Source of the DNA: Aeriscardovia sp. | Lineage (GTDB): Bacteria > Actinomycetota > Actinomycetes > Actinomycetales > Bifidobacteriaceae | Direction: 5' to 3' | Assembly: GCA_017538865.1 (NCBI GenBank) | Contig: JAFYIA010000066.1 | Coordinates: 1-13,436 of the forward strand | Length of the DNA stretch: 13,436 bases | Position numbers and translations under genes: made by a program | Notes under the pieces: model-generated | What the model was told of the DNA's origin: nothing | The model's input: the letters and a program-made list of their open reading frames with translations, nothing else | Database searches by the model: none | Part shown: one piece after another, positions 1-6,552 of the stretch | Layout of the letters: every line of letters starts with the position of its first letter | Numbering within the stretch: position 1 is the stretch's first letter

Positions 1-1310
1 CTGTGGCCTTCGACATCCTGCGCCGTTGGCGCGAAAAGAGCGGGTACGAGGTGAACTTCATAAGGAACGTCACCGACATCGACGACAAGATACTCAGGAA
101 GGCCAAAGAGGCCGGGGAAGAGTGGTGGGCCCTAGCCTACCGCTTCGAAAGGTCGTTCGGGCAGGACTACTCGCTTTTAAACGTCCTCCCCCCCACCTAC
201 GAGCCCAGGGCCACCGGGCAAATCCCCGAGATGGTGGAGCTGGTGGAGACGCTGCTCGGGCGCGGCTACGCCTACAGGGTCCCGCGCCCGGAGGCTGGAG
301 GGGCCGACGTGTACTTCGACACGGAAAAGTGGAAGGGCTACGGGGCCCTGACCCGCCAGGGCGAAGGCGCCCTGGAAGGGGGAGAGGACGAGGGGAGGGG
401 CAAGAAAAGCCCTAGGGACTTTGCGCTCTGGAAGGCCCCCAAGCCCTCGGAACCCGCCTCCGCCTCGTGGGACGCCCCCTTCGGGAAGGGGAGGCCAGGA
501 TGGCACCTCGAGTGCTCGGCGATGAGCCACAGGTTCCTGGGGGACGATTTTGACATCCACGGCGGAGGCTTGGACCTGCGCTTCCCCCACCACGAAAACG
601 AGATGGCCCAGTCTCTGGCCGCCGGCTGGCCCACGGCCCGCTACTGGCTCCACTCGGCCTGGGTGACGCAGAAGGGCGAAAAGATGAGCAAGTCCCTCGG
701 AAACGGGCTGGGGGTGGAGGAAGTTTGCGAAAAGTTCTCCCCCTGGGCCCTGCGCTTCGCGCTGGGCTCCGTCCACTACAGGTCCATGCTCGAGTGGGGG
801 AATGAGGCCGGAAGGGAGGCCAGGGAAGTCGAAAGGCGCATCTTCCGCTTCAAGGAGGAGGCCGAGGGCTTTATGGGGCGGAAGATCTGGGAGGAGGAGG
901 CCGAAAGCCTCCCCAAAGGGGCGCTTCCGGAAAAGTTTTCTTCGGCCATGGACCAGGACCTCGCCGTAGGCCCCGCCCTCGCCGAGATTTTCGAGTCCCT
1001 GCGCGCCCTGAACTCCTCCATGCGCTCTGGGGCAGGCAGGGAGGAAGCGGAGCGCGGGATCCTCTCCATTTTCGCCATGCTCTCGATCCTGGGCCTTTCC
1101 CCCCTGGATCCGGCGTGGGAAAAGCGGGAAGCCGAAGACGGCCTGGCCCCCCTCGTGGAGGCCCTCATGGAAGAGAGGGAGAAGGCGCGGGCGGAAAAGA
1201 ACTTCCAAAAGGCCGACGCCATCAGGGGGCTTTTGAAGAGGGCCGGGGTGGCCCTGGAAGACGGCAAGGGCGGCACTTCCTGGCGCCGCCTGGATATTTT
1301 GGAGGGATAA
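1..1310 (+). CDS. cysS: Cysteinyl-tRNA synthetase, 5' end outside window
   Basis: Class I aminoacyl-tRNA synthetase that activates cysteine and charges tRNA-Cys in the cytoplasm. The reading frame is open from base 3, giving 435 visible residues; the N-terminus with the HIGH motif and the first zinc-binding Cys lies off the left edge (perhaps 40 residues, by comparison with the E. coli protein). Visible marks are RNVTDIDDKI (21-30), WHLEC with zinc ligand Cys171, FPHHENE (194-200) with ligands His196 and Glu200, and KMSKS (227-231). The C-terminal helical region EREKARAEKNFQKADAIR and the terminal TSWRR are typical of CysRS. They argue against the actinobacterial paralogue MshC, which lacks this anticodon-binding region. 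The GTG at base 3 is an internal Val codon, not the start. The stop lies 9 bases before ffh, so the two are probably cotranscribed. All visible catalytic residues are intact. Confidence 0.96.
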   Translation, partial: VAFDILRRWREKSGYEVNFIRNVTDIDDKILRKAKEAGEEWWALAYRFERSFGQDYSLLNVLPPTYEPRATGQIPEMVELVETLLGRGYAYRVPRPEAGGADVYFDTEKWKGYGALTRQGEGALEGGEDEGRGKKSPRDFALWKAPKPSEPASASWDAPFGKGRPGWHLECSAMSHRFLGDDFDIHGGGLDLRFPHHENEMAQSLAAGWPTARYWLHSAWVTQKGEKMSKSLGNGLGVEEVCEKFSPWALRFALGSVHYRSMLEWGNEAGREAREVERRIFRFKEEAEGFMGRKIWEEEAESLPKGALPEKFSSAMDQDLAVGPALAEIFESLRALNSSMRSGAGREEAERGILSIFAMLSILGLSPLDPAWEKREAEDGLAPLVEALMEEREKARAEKNFQKADAIRGLLKRAGVALEDGKGGTSWRRLDILEG

Positions 1311-1319
1311 ACTGAACAC

Positions 1320-2801
1320 ATGACCGCTTTCAGTTCTCTTAGCGACAAACTGTCGAAAGTCTTTTCCTTCACGCACTCGAAGGGAAAGCTGAGCGAAAAA
1401 GACATAGACGAGACCGTGGCCGGGATAAGGACGGTCCTGCTAGACGCGGACGTCTCCCTCCCCGTGGTCCAGAAGTTCTGCGCGGACGTGAAGGAGAGGG
1501 CCCTCGGCGCGGAAGTTTCAAAGGCCCTCAACCCCAGCGAGCAGGTGGTGAAAATCGTCTACGGGGAGCTGGAGAAGGCGCTCGGGGAAGGGGTGGAAAG
1601 GCCCCTCCGCTTCGCCAAGACCCCCCCCACCGTGATAATGCTCCTGGGCCTGCAGGGCGCGGGCAAGACCACCCTTGCCGGAAAGCTCGCCTTCTGGCTC
1701 AAGCAGTCTGGCCACACCCCCCTCCTCGTCGCGGCGGACCTCCAGAGGGCCGCCGCCGTGGAACAGGTCTCCAAAGTCGCCCACGAAGTCGGGGCGGGGA
1801 TCTACACCCCGGATCTGAGCGGGTGGCTGGGGAGGAAGAACCCGGTGAAGGTGTCTAAGGACGCGGTGGAGTTCGCCAAGCGCAAGCTCTACGACACCGT
1901 CATCATCGACACCGCCGGGCGCCTGGCCGTAGACGACGCCCTCGTGAAGGAGGCCGGCCAGATAAAGAATGCCGTCGAGGCGAATGAAGTGCTGCTCGTA
2001 GTCGACTCCATGATCGGCCAGGACGCGGTGAAGGTGGCCGAGGCCTTCGACAAGGGCGTGGGCTTTACGGGGATAGTTTTGACCAAGCTCGACGGCGACG
2101 CCAGGGGCGGGGCCGCGCTCTCGGTCACGGGGATGACCGGAAAGCCCATCCTCTTCGCCTCCGACGGGGAGAAGCTCAAGGACTTCGAGGTCTTCCACCC
2201 CGACCGCATGGCCAGCAGGATCCTGGACATGGGCGACACCCTCACCCTGATAGAAAGGGCGGAGAGGGAGTTTGACGAAAAGAGCGGGGAGGAAGTCGCA
2301 AAGAAGATTAAGGGCGGCACCTTCGGGCTGGACGACTTCGTGAGCTCTTTGGAGCAGATAAAGAAGATGGGATCCATCAAAAAGATGCTGATGATGCTTC
2401 CCAGCATGAACCAGTACCGCAGCCAGATCGAGGACATGGACGAGGGGAAGCTGGACAGGATCACGGCCATCATCTCCTCCATGACCCCGGAGGAAAAGGC
2501 CCACCCGGACATCATCAACGGATCCAGGCGCGCCAGGATTGCCAGAGGCTCGGGCACGAGCGTCGGGGAAGTGAACTCCCTCCTCACCCGCTTCGCCCAG
2601 GCTTCGAAGATGATGAAGAAGATGGGCCCCAATATCGCAGGGGCCCCCATGGATCCCTTCGGCCTCCCCTCCGGAGGGAAAGGGGCCTCCAAGGGCAAGG
2701 GGGCGGCCAAGAAGAAGAAGTTCAAGTCCGGCAATCCTGCCAAGAGGGAGGAAGAGGAAAGGGCCCTCATGGAAAAGCTCAGCGCGAAAAAGCTCGACTG
2801 A
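1320..2801 (+). CDS. ffh: Signal recognition particle protein Ffh
   Basis: SRP GTPase of 493 aa that binds 4.5S RNA and signal sequences of nascent membrane and secreted proteins and docks them at FtsY. Seen in order: N domain (about 1-95); G domain with P-loop GLQGAGKTT (110-118), DLQRAAAVEQV (140-150; family members usually have Pro after the Arg), DTAGR (197-201) and TKLDGDARGG (255-264); M domain (about 330-440), rich in Met (KKMLMMLPSMNQ) with the RNA-binding stretch GSRRARIARGSG (401-412). A Lys-rich tail ending in SGNPAKREEEE resembles actinobacterial Ffh. The start fits the family N-terminus (SLSDKLSKVF). The only Shine-Dalgarno-like GGAGGG (1301-1306) overlaps the end of cysS and sits 13 bases away, so initiation may lean on coupling. 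Arg codons are 14 AGG, 7 CGC and 1 AGA. Confidence 0.97.
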   Translation: MTAFSSLSDKLSKVFSFTHSKGKLSEKDIDETVAGIRTVLLDADVSLPVVQKFCADVKERALGAEVSKALNPSEQVVKIVYGELEKALGEGVERPLRFAKTPPTVIMLLGLQGAGKTTLAGKLAFWLKQSGHTPLLVAADLQRAAAVEQVSKVAHEVGAGIYTPDLSGWLGRKNPVKVSKDAVEFAKRKLYDTVIIDTAGRLAVDDALVKEAGQIKNAVEANEVLLVVDSMIGQDAVKVAEAFDKGVGFTGIVLTKLDGDARGGAALSVTGMTGKPILFASDGEKLKDFEVFHPDRMASRILDMGDTLTLIERAEREFDEKSGEEVAKKIKGGTFGLDDFVSSLEQIKKMGSIKKMLMMLPSMNQYRSQIEDMDEGKLDRITAIISSMTPEEKAHPDIINGSRRARIARGSGTSVGEVNSLLTRFAQASKMMKKMGPNIAGAPMDPFGLPSGGKGASKGKGAAKKKKFKSGNPAKREEEERALMEKLSAKKLD

Positions 2802-2802
2802 G

Positions 2803-3822
2803 ATGCTTGCCCTCTACATCGTCTGCTGGGTCTTGACCTCCTCTTTCGCCCTGATCCTGCTCCTGCGCCTCGTCCCGGCGGGGACGGATTCAAAGCGCCC
2901 TTTGACCGAGCTCATAGCGCTTTCCCCCTACGCCGCGGCGGCGGAGCTCCTCATCGCCATAGTCTCCTACGGGAGCGGCAACTGGGGGTGCGGGATTTTG
3001 GGCTCCATATTCCTCCTCTGGGAGGCGTGGTTTTTGAGGGCCTACTTTTTCGGCAAAAGGAGGAAGGCCCCGGAAAAGCTCTTGACCGTCATGACCTTAA
3101 ACTGCAGGTACGGCAGGGCCGATGCGGGCGCCATAGAGGAGTTTGCGGAAAAAGAGGGCGTAGACGTATTGGCCCTCCAGGAAGTGAGCCCGGATCTTCA
3201 GGAAAAGGCCGCCCTCTTCCCCCGGTTCCCCTACCAGGTCTCGGGCGGGGAGAGCGAGGATGACAACGGTGGGTTCAATATGGTTTTGAGCCGCATCCGC
3301 CCTGCAGAGTCCCTCCGCTCCACCGTAGACATCGCTGCGGCCAGGTGCCCCGCCATGAAGTTCGATTTTGACGGGGAAACGCTGCTCGTGGCGAGCGTGC
3401 ACCCCAAGTCCCCCCACCGCGGAGGGGACTTTTGGGGCTGGGGCGTGAACCACTTGGCCTCCTTCCTCTCTTACCTTGGCAAAAGCGTAAAAATGCCTAA
3501 AAGGTGCCCCCGCCTCCCCGTCCCGGAGCCTCTCCCAAAAAAGGAGGCGGACTTTGTCGCAGTAATGGGGGACATGAACTCCTCCATAGATCTTCCCTCC
3601 TTCAGGGCGGTCCTCAAAAGCGGGATGAAAGACTCCTCCATGGACGTGCACACGGGCCTCCACCCGACTTTCCCCGCCACTTGGAAGGGGTGGCACCAGA
3701 CGCTGGAGCTCGACCACGTCCTACACTCCCCGGGCATCAGGAGCTACTGTGTAAAGACCAAAAAGATCGCGGGGACCGACCACCTCGCCCTTGTAAGCCG
3801 CCTTGGAAAAGAAGAGCGGTAA
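2803..3822 (+). CDS. Membrane-anchored endonuclease/exonuclease/phosphatase-family protein
   Basis: 339 aa. The N-terminus holds about three hydrophobic segments (about 3-23, 37-57, 61-80), followed by a basic patch (GKRRK, 84-88). The rest is an EEP (DNase I-like) catalytic domain: TLNCRYG with Asn100, LALQEV with Glu127, SVHP with His200, GDMNS (256-260), LDHVLH with Asp304/His305, and GTDHLAL (324-330). These are the metal-binding and catalytic positions of the superfamily and all are present, so it is probably an active Mg2+-dependent phosphodiesterase or phosphatase; the substrate (nucleic acid, phosphoinositide or other) cannot be read from sequence. Charges (Arg/Lys in loop 1 and after segment 3, none in loop 2) favour an N-out topology with the catalytic domain in the cytoplasm. 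It starts one base after the ffh stop with no clear ribosome binding site, which suggests translational coupling to ffh. Confidence 0.85.
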   Translation: MLALYIVCWVLTSSFALILLLRLVPAGTDSKRPLTELIALSPYAAAAELLIAIVSYGSGNWGCGILGSIFLLWEAWFLRAYFFGKRRKAPEKLLTVMTLNCRYGRADAGAIEEFAEKEGVDVLALQEVSPDLQEKAALFPRFPYQVSGGESEDDNGGFNMVLSRIRPAESLRSTVDIAAARCPAMKFDFDGETLLVASVHPKSPHRGGDFWGWGVNHLASFLSYLGKSVKMPKRCPRLPVPEPLPKKEADFVAVMGDMNSSIDLPSFRAVLKSGMKDSSMDVHTGLHPTFPATWKGWHQTLELDHVLHSPGIRSYCVKTKKIAGTDHLALVSRLGKEER

Positions 3823-3833
3823 GGTACTATACT
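3803..3833 (+). promoter_or_regulatory. Candidate promoter for rpsP
   Basis: Inside the 3' end of the EEP gene, TTGGAA (3803-3808) could be a -35 box. TACTAT (3825-3830, 16-base spacer) or TATACT (3828-3833, 19-base spacer) could be the -10 box. Transcription would then start near 3838-3840, giving an rpsP leader of about 110 bases. This is a match by eye to housekeeping sigma consensus; no transcript data support it. Confidence 0.4.
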
Positions 3834-3843
3834 GTATTTGAAA

Positions 3844-3871
3844 TGCGCCGAATCCCCTCTCACGCGGCGCA
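3844..3871 (+). repeat. Inverted repeat / hairpin at the start of the rpsP leader
   Basis: Perfect 7-bp stem TGCGCCG (3844-3850) and CGGCGCA (3865-3871) around a 14-base loop. It is not followed by a T-run, so it is not a standard intrinsic terminator for the EEP gene. If the promoter just upstream is right, the hairpin lies at the 5' end of the rpsP leader RNA. It could stabilise the message, act in regulation, or be chance. Confidence 0.45.
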
Positions 3872-3933
3872 GACGGCGAATGACTGATTTGTTTATGCCC
3901 CACTTAAATGGAAAGGTCAGATTTCTTTTGAAA

Positions 3934-3939
3934 AAGGAG
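3934..3939 (+). promoter_or_regulatory. Ribosome binding site of rpsP (GTG start)
   Basis: AAGGAG lies 8 bases before the GTG at 3948. It fixes this non-ATG codon as the rpsP start; the protein then begins MSTRIRLKR, the normal S16 N-terminus. Confidence 0.8.
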
Positions 3940-3947
3940 TTAGGGCT

Positions 3948-4331
3948 GTGTCTACAAGGATTAGGCTGAAGAGAACAGGAAAGATTCACGACCCCCAGTA
4001 CCGCGTGGTGGTGGTCGACCAGCGCAAGAAGCGCGACGGGGAAGTCATAGAGGAGGTGGGCTACTACAACCCCAACCCCAACCCCTCCCTCATCCACATA
4101 GATTCTGAAAAGGTGCAGCGCTGGCTTTCTTTGGGCGCGCAGCCTTCCGACCCCGTCCTGGTCCTCCTCAAGATCACCGGGGACTGGCAGAAGTTCAAGG
4201 GCCTGCCGGGGGCTGAGGGCAGCCTGGAAATGCCCGCCCAGAAGGTGAGCGCCGAAAAGAAGGTCGAAAAGGTGACAGACGAAGCCCAGGCCCTCAAAGC
4301 CAAGCACGCGGCCGACGAGGTCGGAGAGTAA
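3948..4331 (+). CDS. rpsP: 30S ribosomal protein S16
   Basis: 127 aa. Residues 1-85 are the S16 core: STRIRLKRTGKIHDPQYRVV (2-21), VVDQRKKRDGEVIEEVGYYN (22-41), and SEKVQRWLSLGAQPSDPV (53-70). S16 binds 16S rRNA and is an early assembly protein of the small subunit. Residues 90-127 form an Ala/Lys/Glu-rich tail, as is common in actinobacterial S16. Start codon is GTG with a good Shine-Dalgarno. The first codons (TCT ACA AGG ATT AGG) are more A-rich than the rest of the window, as often seen at the start of highly expressed genes. The NPNPNP stretch (41-46) is encoded by three tandem AACCCC units. Its own leader and a terminator right after it suggest it is expressed at a higher level than its neighbours. 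Confidence 0.97.
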   Translation: MSTRIRLKRTGKIHDPQYRVVVVDQRKKRDGEVIEEVGYYNPNPNPSLIHIDSEKVQRWLSLGAQPSDPVLVLLKITGDWQKFKGLPGAEGSLEMPAQKVSAEKKVEKVTDEAQALKAKHAADEVGE

Positions 4332-4334
4332 GCT

Positions 4335-4349
4335 CCTGCCGGATGCAGG
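4335..4349 (+). repeat. Small hairpin before the rpsP terminator
   Basis: CCTGC (4335-4339) pairs with GCAGG (4345-4349) around a 5-base loop, starting 4 bases after the rpsP stop codon and ending just before the main terminator stem. It may protect the 3' end of the rpsP message or be part of the terminator structure. Confidence 0.45.
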
Positions 4350-4350
4350 C

Positions 4351-4390
4351 GCGGGGGAAGGGCCGGCCCCTCCCCCGCCTTTTCTTTTTT
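4351..4390 (+). terminator. Intrinsic terminator between rpsP and rimM
   Basis: A 12-bp stem, GCGGGGGAAGGG (4351-4362) with CCCCTCCCCCGC (4367-4378), has one A.C mismatch (4359/4370) and a CCGG tetraloop (4363-4366). It is followed by a T-rich tract at 4380-4390 (TTTTCTTTTTT). This is the most canonical terminator in the window. Only 26 bases separate it from the rimM start and no promoter is visible there, so rimM and trmD probably depend on read-through. Confidence 0.88.
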
Positions 4391-4416
4391 CACCTTCTCC
4401 TATTTGGAGGCTCCGG

Positions 4417-4914
4417 ATGGAATTGGTCCGAGTTGGAAAGATTATAAAGCCCCACGGGGTTAGGGGGGAAGTGGCGTTCTTCCTGACCTCCGACGACCCC
4501 GGGCGGCGCCTGAAAAAGGGGGCGCCCCTCTTCGACGGGGATGGAAACGAGTACAGGGTGCGCGGAGCAAGGCAAGCCTCGACCCAGACGCTTTTGTCCC
4601 TCTCGGGAGTGGATTCTATGGAGAAGGCCGAAGCCCTCAGGGGCAAAGACCTCTTCGCCGAGGCAGGGGAGTCTGACGAGAACGGGATCTACTTTAAGGA
4701 CCTTCCGGGGCTCAAAGTGGAGCTGGAGGGGGGGCAGGAAGTGGGGACCGTCTCAGGCGTCCTCGAAACCCCCCAGCTCTTGCTCGAAGTCGACAGATCC
4801 GGCTCCAAATGCCTCATCCCCTGGACAAAGGATTTTGTGAAAAGCGTGGATTTAAAAGGCGGGAGGATTATAATGAGCCTCCCCGACGGGCTCCTGTCGG
4901 CGTGCAGCTATTGA
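4417..4914 (+). CDS. rimM: Ribosome maturation factor RimM
   Basis: 165 aa factor that helps assemble the 30S head domain, in part through ribosomal protein S19. The N-terminal RimM domain shows VGKIIKPHGVRGEV (6-19). A linker (DENGIYFKDLPGLKV, 87-101) leads to the PRC-barrel domain ending LIPWTKDFVKSVDLKGGRI (133-151) and LPDGLL (155-160), close to the family pattern. Length is normal. GGAGG (4406-4410) lies 6 bases before the ATG and sets the start. It follows rpsP with a terminator between them; the small KH-domain protein often found between rpsP and rimM in Actinomycetota and Firmicutes is absent. Confidence 0.95.
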   Translation: MELVRVGKIIKPHGVRGEVAFFLTSDDPGRRLKKGAPLFDGDGNEYRVRGARQASTQTLLSLSGVDSMEKAEALRGKDLFAEAGESDENGIYFKDLPGLKVELEGGQEVGTVSGVLETPQLLLEVDRSGSKCLIPWTKDFVKSVDLKGGRIIMSLPDGLLSACSY

Positions 4915-4945
4915 CGGGCCTACAGCCCACCCTAAAGCAGGTAAC

Positions 4946-5380
4946 ATGATTTTTCGATCGCAATTCAGCGGGCCGCGAAAGGCCGGAGAGTATTGGCTGG
5001 ACGCCTTAAGCCTGTTTTTGATGCTAATGTGCGCCACAAGCTCGATGAGCATGGGCAGGGAGCTGGCCATGTGGTGCTTCCTGCTCTCCCTGCTCTTTCA
5101 GACCATCTCCTACGGGCTGGATGAGATGGTGAGGGTGAAGATCTTCAAGATCGGCCCCCAGGGGCTCAAGGACCTGAAGGACGGCACCATGACGAACCCC
5201 GACTTCAAGTCCGTGCCCCCCCAGTCCATGCCCGGGCCGCAGTTCATGCAAAACTCCCCCCAAAACGGCAACTTCCTAGTGGCGAGGGGGAACTTTCGGA
5301 CCCTTTTGATGTGGAGGACCATAATGGGCTTCATAGCGGGGGCCCTGGTGGTCATAGGCTTTATAGGCGCACTCTTCTAA
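4946..5380 (+). CDS. Small membrane protein of unknown function in the rimM-trmD cluster
   Basis: 144 aa, no family recognised. Hydrophobic segments at about 19-34 and 40-56 and a long one at the C-terminus (about 124-144) suggest two or three membrane passes. Between them lies a polar stretch rich in Pro, Gln, Met and Asn (about 80-110), and there is a basic patch MVRVKIFKIG (61-70). No signal-peptidase, protease or enzyme motif was seen; in particular it is not LepB, which sits near trmD/rplS in some Actinomycetota. Coding is supported by tight packing: a weak AGCAGG (4936-4941) before the ATG, 31 bases after rimM, and a TAATG overlap with trmD. The high Met content is unusual. Translation of trmD is probably coupled to this gene. 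Confidence 0.7.
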   Translation: MIFRSQFSGPRKAGEYWLDALSLFLMLMCATSSMSMGRELAMWCFLLSLLFQTISYGLDEMVRVKIFKIGPQGLKDLKDGTMTNPDFKSVPPQSMPGPQFMQNSPQNGNFLVARGNFRTLLMWRTIMGFIAGALVVIGFIGALF

Positions 5381-6156
5381 TGCGGATAGACGTCATATCC
5401 ATCTTCCCCTCCTACTTCGACGTTCTGAAGGTGGGGCTCTTTGGAAAGGCCATAGAAAACGGGACGGTGGAAGTAAACGCCGTGGACCTCAGGAACTTTG
5501 CCACGGGCGTCCACAGGTCTGTAGACGACACCCCGCTCGGGGGCGGGGCCGGAATGGTGATGAAGCCCGAGGTGTGGGCGAAGGCGCTTGAAAGCGTGGT
5601 GGGGGAGGATGACGCCCTCATAACCTATCCCTCGGCCTCTTCCCCACTCTTCACCCAAAAAACGGCCCACGAGCTTTCCAAAGAGAAGCGGATAGTCGTG
5701 TGCTGCGGGAGGTACGAGGGGATAGACGAAAGGGTGTGGCAGTGGTGCCGGGAAAAGGGCTGGAGGGTCATGGGCTTTTGCCTGGGCGACTACGTCCTTT
5801 CCGGCGGGGAGAGCGCGGCCTGCGTCATGCTGGAAGCCGTGTGCAGGCTGCTTCCCGGCTTTATGGGAAACTCCGCCTCGCTCGAAGAAGAATCCTATGA
5901 AAACGGGATCCTGGAGCACGACCAGTACACGCGCCCGTTCTTATGGAGGGGGATAGAGGCCCCCGCAATCCTGATCTCCGGGGACCACGGGAAGGTCGAC
6001 AGGTTCAGGCGCGAGGAAAGCCTTGAAAAGACGGACCGCTTCAGGCCGGACCTCATAGGGAGGCTTTCGTGCAGCGATTTGGACAAACCCGACAGAAAGC
6101 TCCTCGAAGGCCTTGGATGGGATCTCAGCGGGGACAAACCCAAAAAGGAGGAATGA
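5380..6156 (+). CDS. trmD: tRNA (guanine-N1-)-methyltransferase TrmD
   Basis: 258 aa SPOUT-fold enzyme that uses SAM to methylate N1 of G37 next to the anticodon, preventing +1 frameshifts. Visible marks are MRIDVISIFP, DDTPLGGGAGMVMKPE (49-64), CGRYEGIDERV (109-119), the knot loop LGDYVLSGGE (135-144), RLLPG with conserved Arg156, and QYTRP (182-186). The start at 5380 overlaps the previous stop (TAATG) and gives the standard N-terminus; an in-frame ATG 23 codons upstream adds only non-homologous residues. Three departures from the family stand out. The catalytic Asp (Asp169 of E. coli, motif EDSF) is Glu171 here (EESY), Tyr in DDxPYGGG is Leu53, and GNH is GDH (201-203). It is followed by a flavoprotein gene rather than the usual rplS. 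Confidence 0.95.
   Translation: MRIDVISIFPSYFDVLKVGLFGKAIENGTVEVNAVDLRNFATGVHRSVDDTPLGGGAGMVMKPEVWAKALESVVGEDDALITYPSASSPLFTQKTAHELSKEKRIVVCCGRYEGIDERVWQWCREKGWRVMGFCLGDYVLSGGESAACVMLEAVCRLLPGFMGNSASLEEESYENGILEHDQYTRPFLWRGIEAPAILISGDHGKVDRFRREESLEKTDRFRPDLIGRLSCSDLDKPDRKLLEGLGWDLSGDKPKKEE
6145..6151 (+). promoter_or_regulatory. Ribosome binding site deciding the flavoprotein start
   Basis: AAGGAGG lies at the end of trmD. Two ATG codons follow in frame, at 6153 (1 base away) and 6156 (4 bases away). The second has the more workable spacing and shares its A with the trmD TGA stop. Confidence 0.6.
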
Positions 6157-6551
6157 TGAAACTCACTGAAGAGATGAAAGACTTTGTGGACCACAACCTC
6201 TGCTTTGTGGCCACGGAGAGCGACGAGGGGAAGCTGGATCTGGGCCCCAAGATGAGCATGAGGGTCCTGGACGACTCGCACCTGATGTATTTTGAAAGGA
6301 CCGCGGGGCAGACCTACAGGAACCTCGAGGCCAACGGGAAGATCTGCATAGCTTCGGCGAACCTCGCCGAAAAGAAGGGCTTCCGCTTCTACGGGAGGGT
6401 GGTCCTCCACAGGGAGGGAAAGATCTTCGACGATGCCATAGCCTACGCCGAAGAGCACGGGATCAAAAAGCCCACGGTGGTGCCGGTGATAGAAGTCACC
6501 GAGATCCAGTACCTCGACCCCGCGAGGGCCGGGAAGAACTACGAGGGCTGA
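6156..6551 (+). CDS. Pyridoxamine 5'-phosphate oxidase-family FMN-binding protein
   Basis: 131 aa split-barrel flavoprotein of the small PNPOx-like group. Seen: N-terminal helix LTEEMKDFVDHN (3-14), the strand FVATESDEGKLDLGPKMSMR (17-36) matching the family pattern of a short turn followed by GPK and a conserved Arg, ERTAGQTYRNLEANGKI (47-63), then FRFYGRV (77-83) and a C-terminal IEVTEIQYLDP (112-122). Relatives occur in anaerobic bacteria and methanogens and bind FMN or a similar cofactor. The substrate is unknown, and nothing shows it is the vitamin B6 enzyme PdxH, which is longer. It overlaps trmD by one base, so it is cotranscribed and probably translationally coupled. The stop lies one base from the convergent nitroreductase gene. 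Confidence 0.82.
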   Translation: MKLTEEMKDFVDHNLCFVATESDEGKLDLGPKMSMRVLDDSHLMYFERTAGQTYRNLEANGKICIASANLAEKKGFRFYGRVVLHREGKIFDDAIAYAEEHGIKKPTVVPVIEVTEIQYLDPARAGKNYEG

Positions 6552-6552
6552 C

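Noticed and set aside
1..1310. MshC (mycothiol ligase) as an alternative identity for the first gene
   Set aside because: The C-terminal CysRS-specific helical region and TSWRR ending are present, which MshC lacks.
177..1376. 399-codon open frame on the - strand opposite cysS
   Set aside because: Antisense shadow of a G+C-rich gene; low-complexity Pro/Gly/Arg/Leu composition, no motif, and cysS is certain.
1518..2893. Two long - strand open frames opposite ffh (1518-2504 and 1889-2893)
   Set aside because: Both lie entirely or mainly over ffh, have no recognisable domain and no matching operon context.
3744..4646. 300-codon - strand open frame covering the rpsP leader, rpsP and the terminator
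   Set aside because: It runs through a terminator hairpin and three well-supported + strand features, with no family resemblance.
5311..5379. 23-codon upstream extension of trmD
   Set aside because: It lies inside the membrane-protein gene and adds no TrmD homology; the normal N-terminus MRIDVISIFP starts at 5380.
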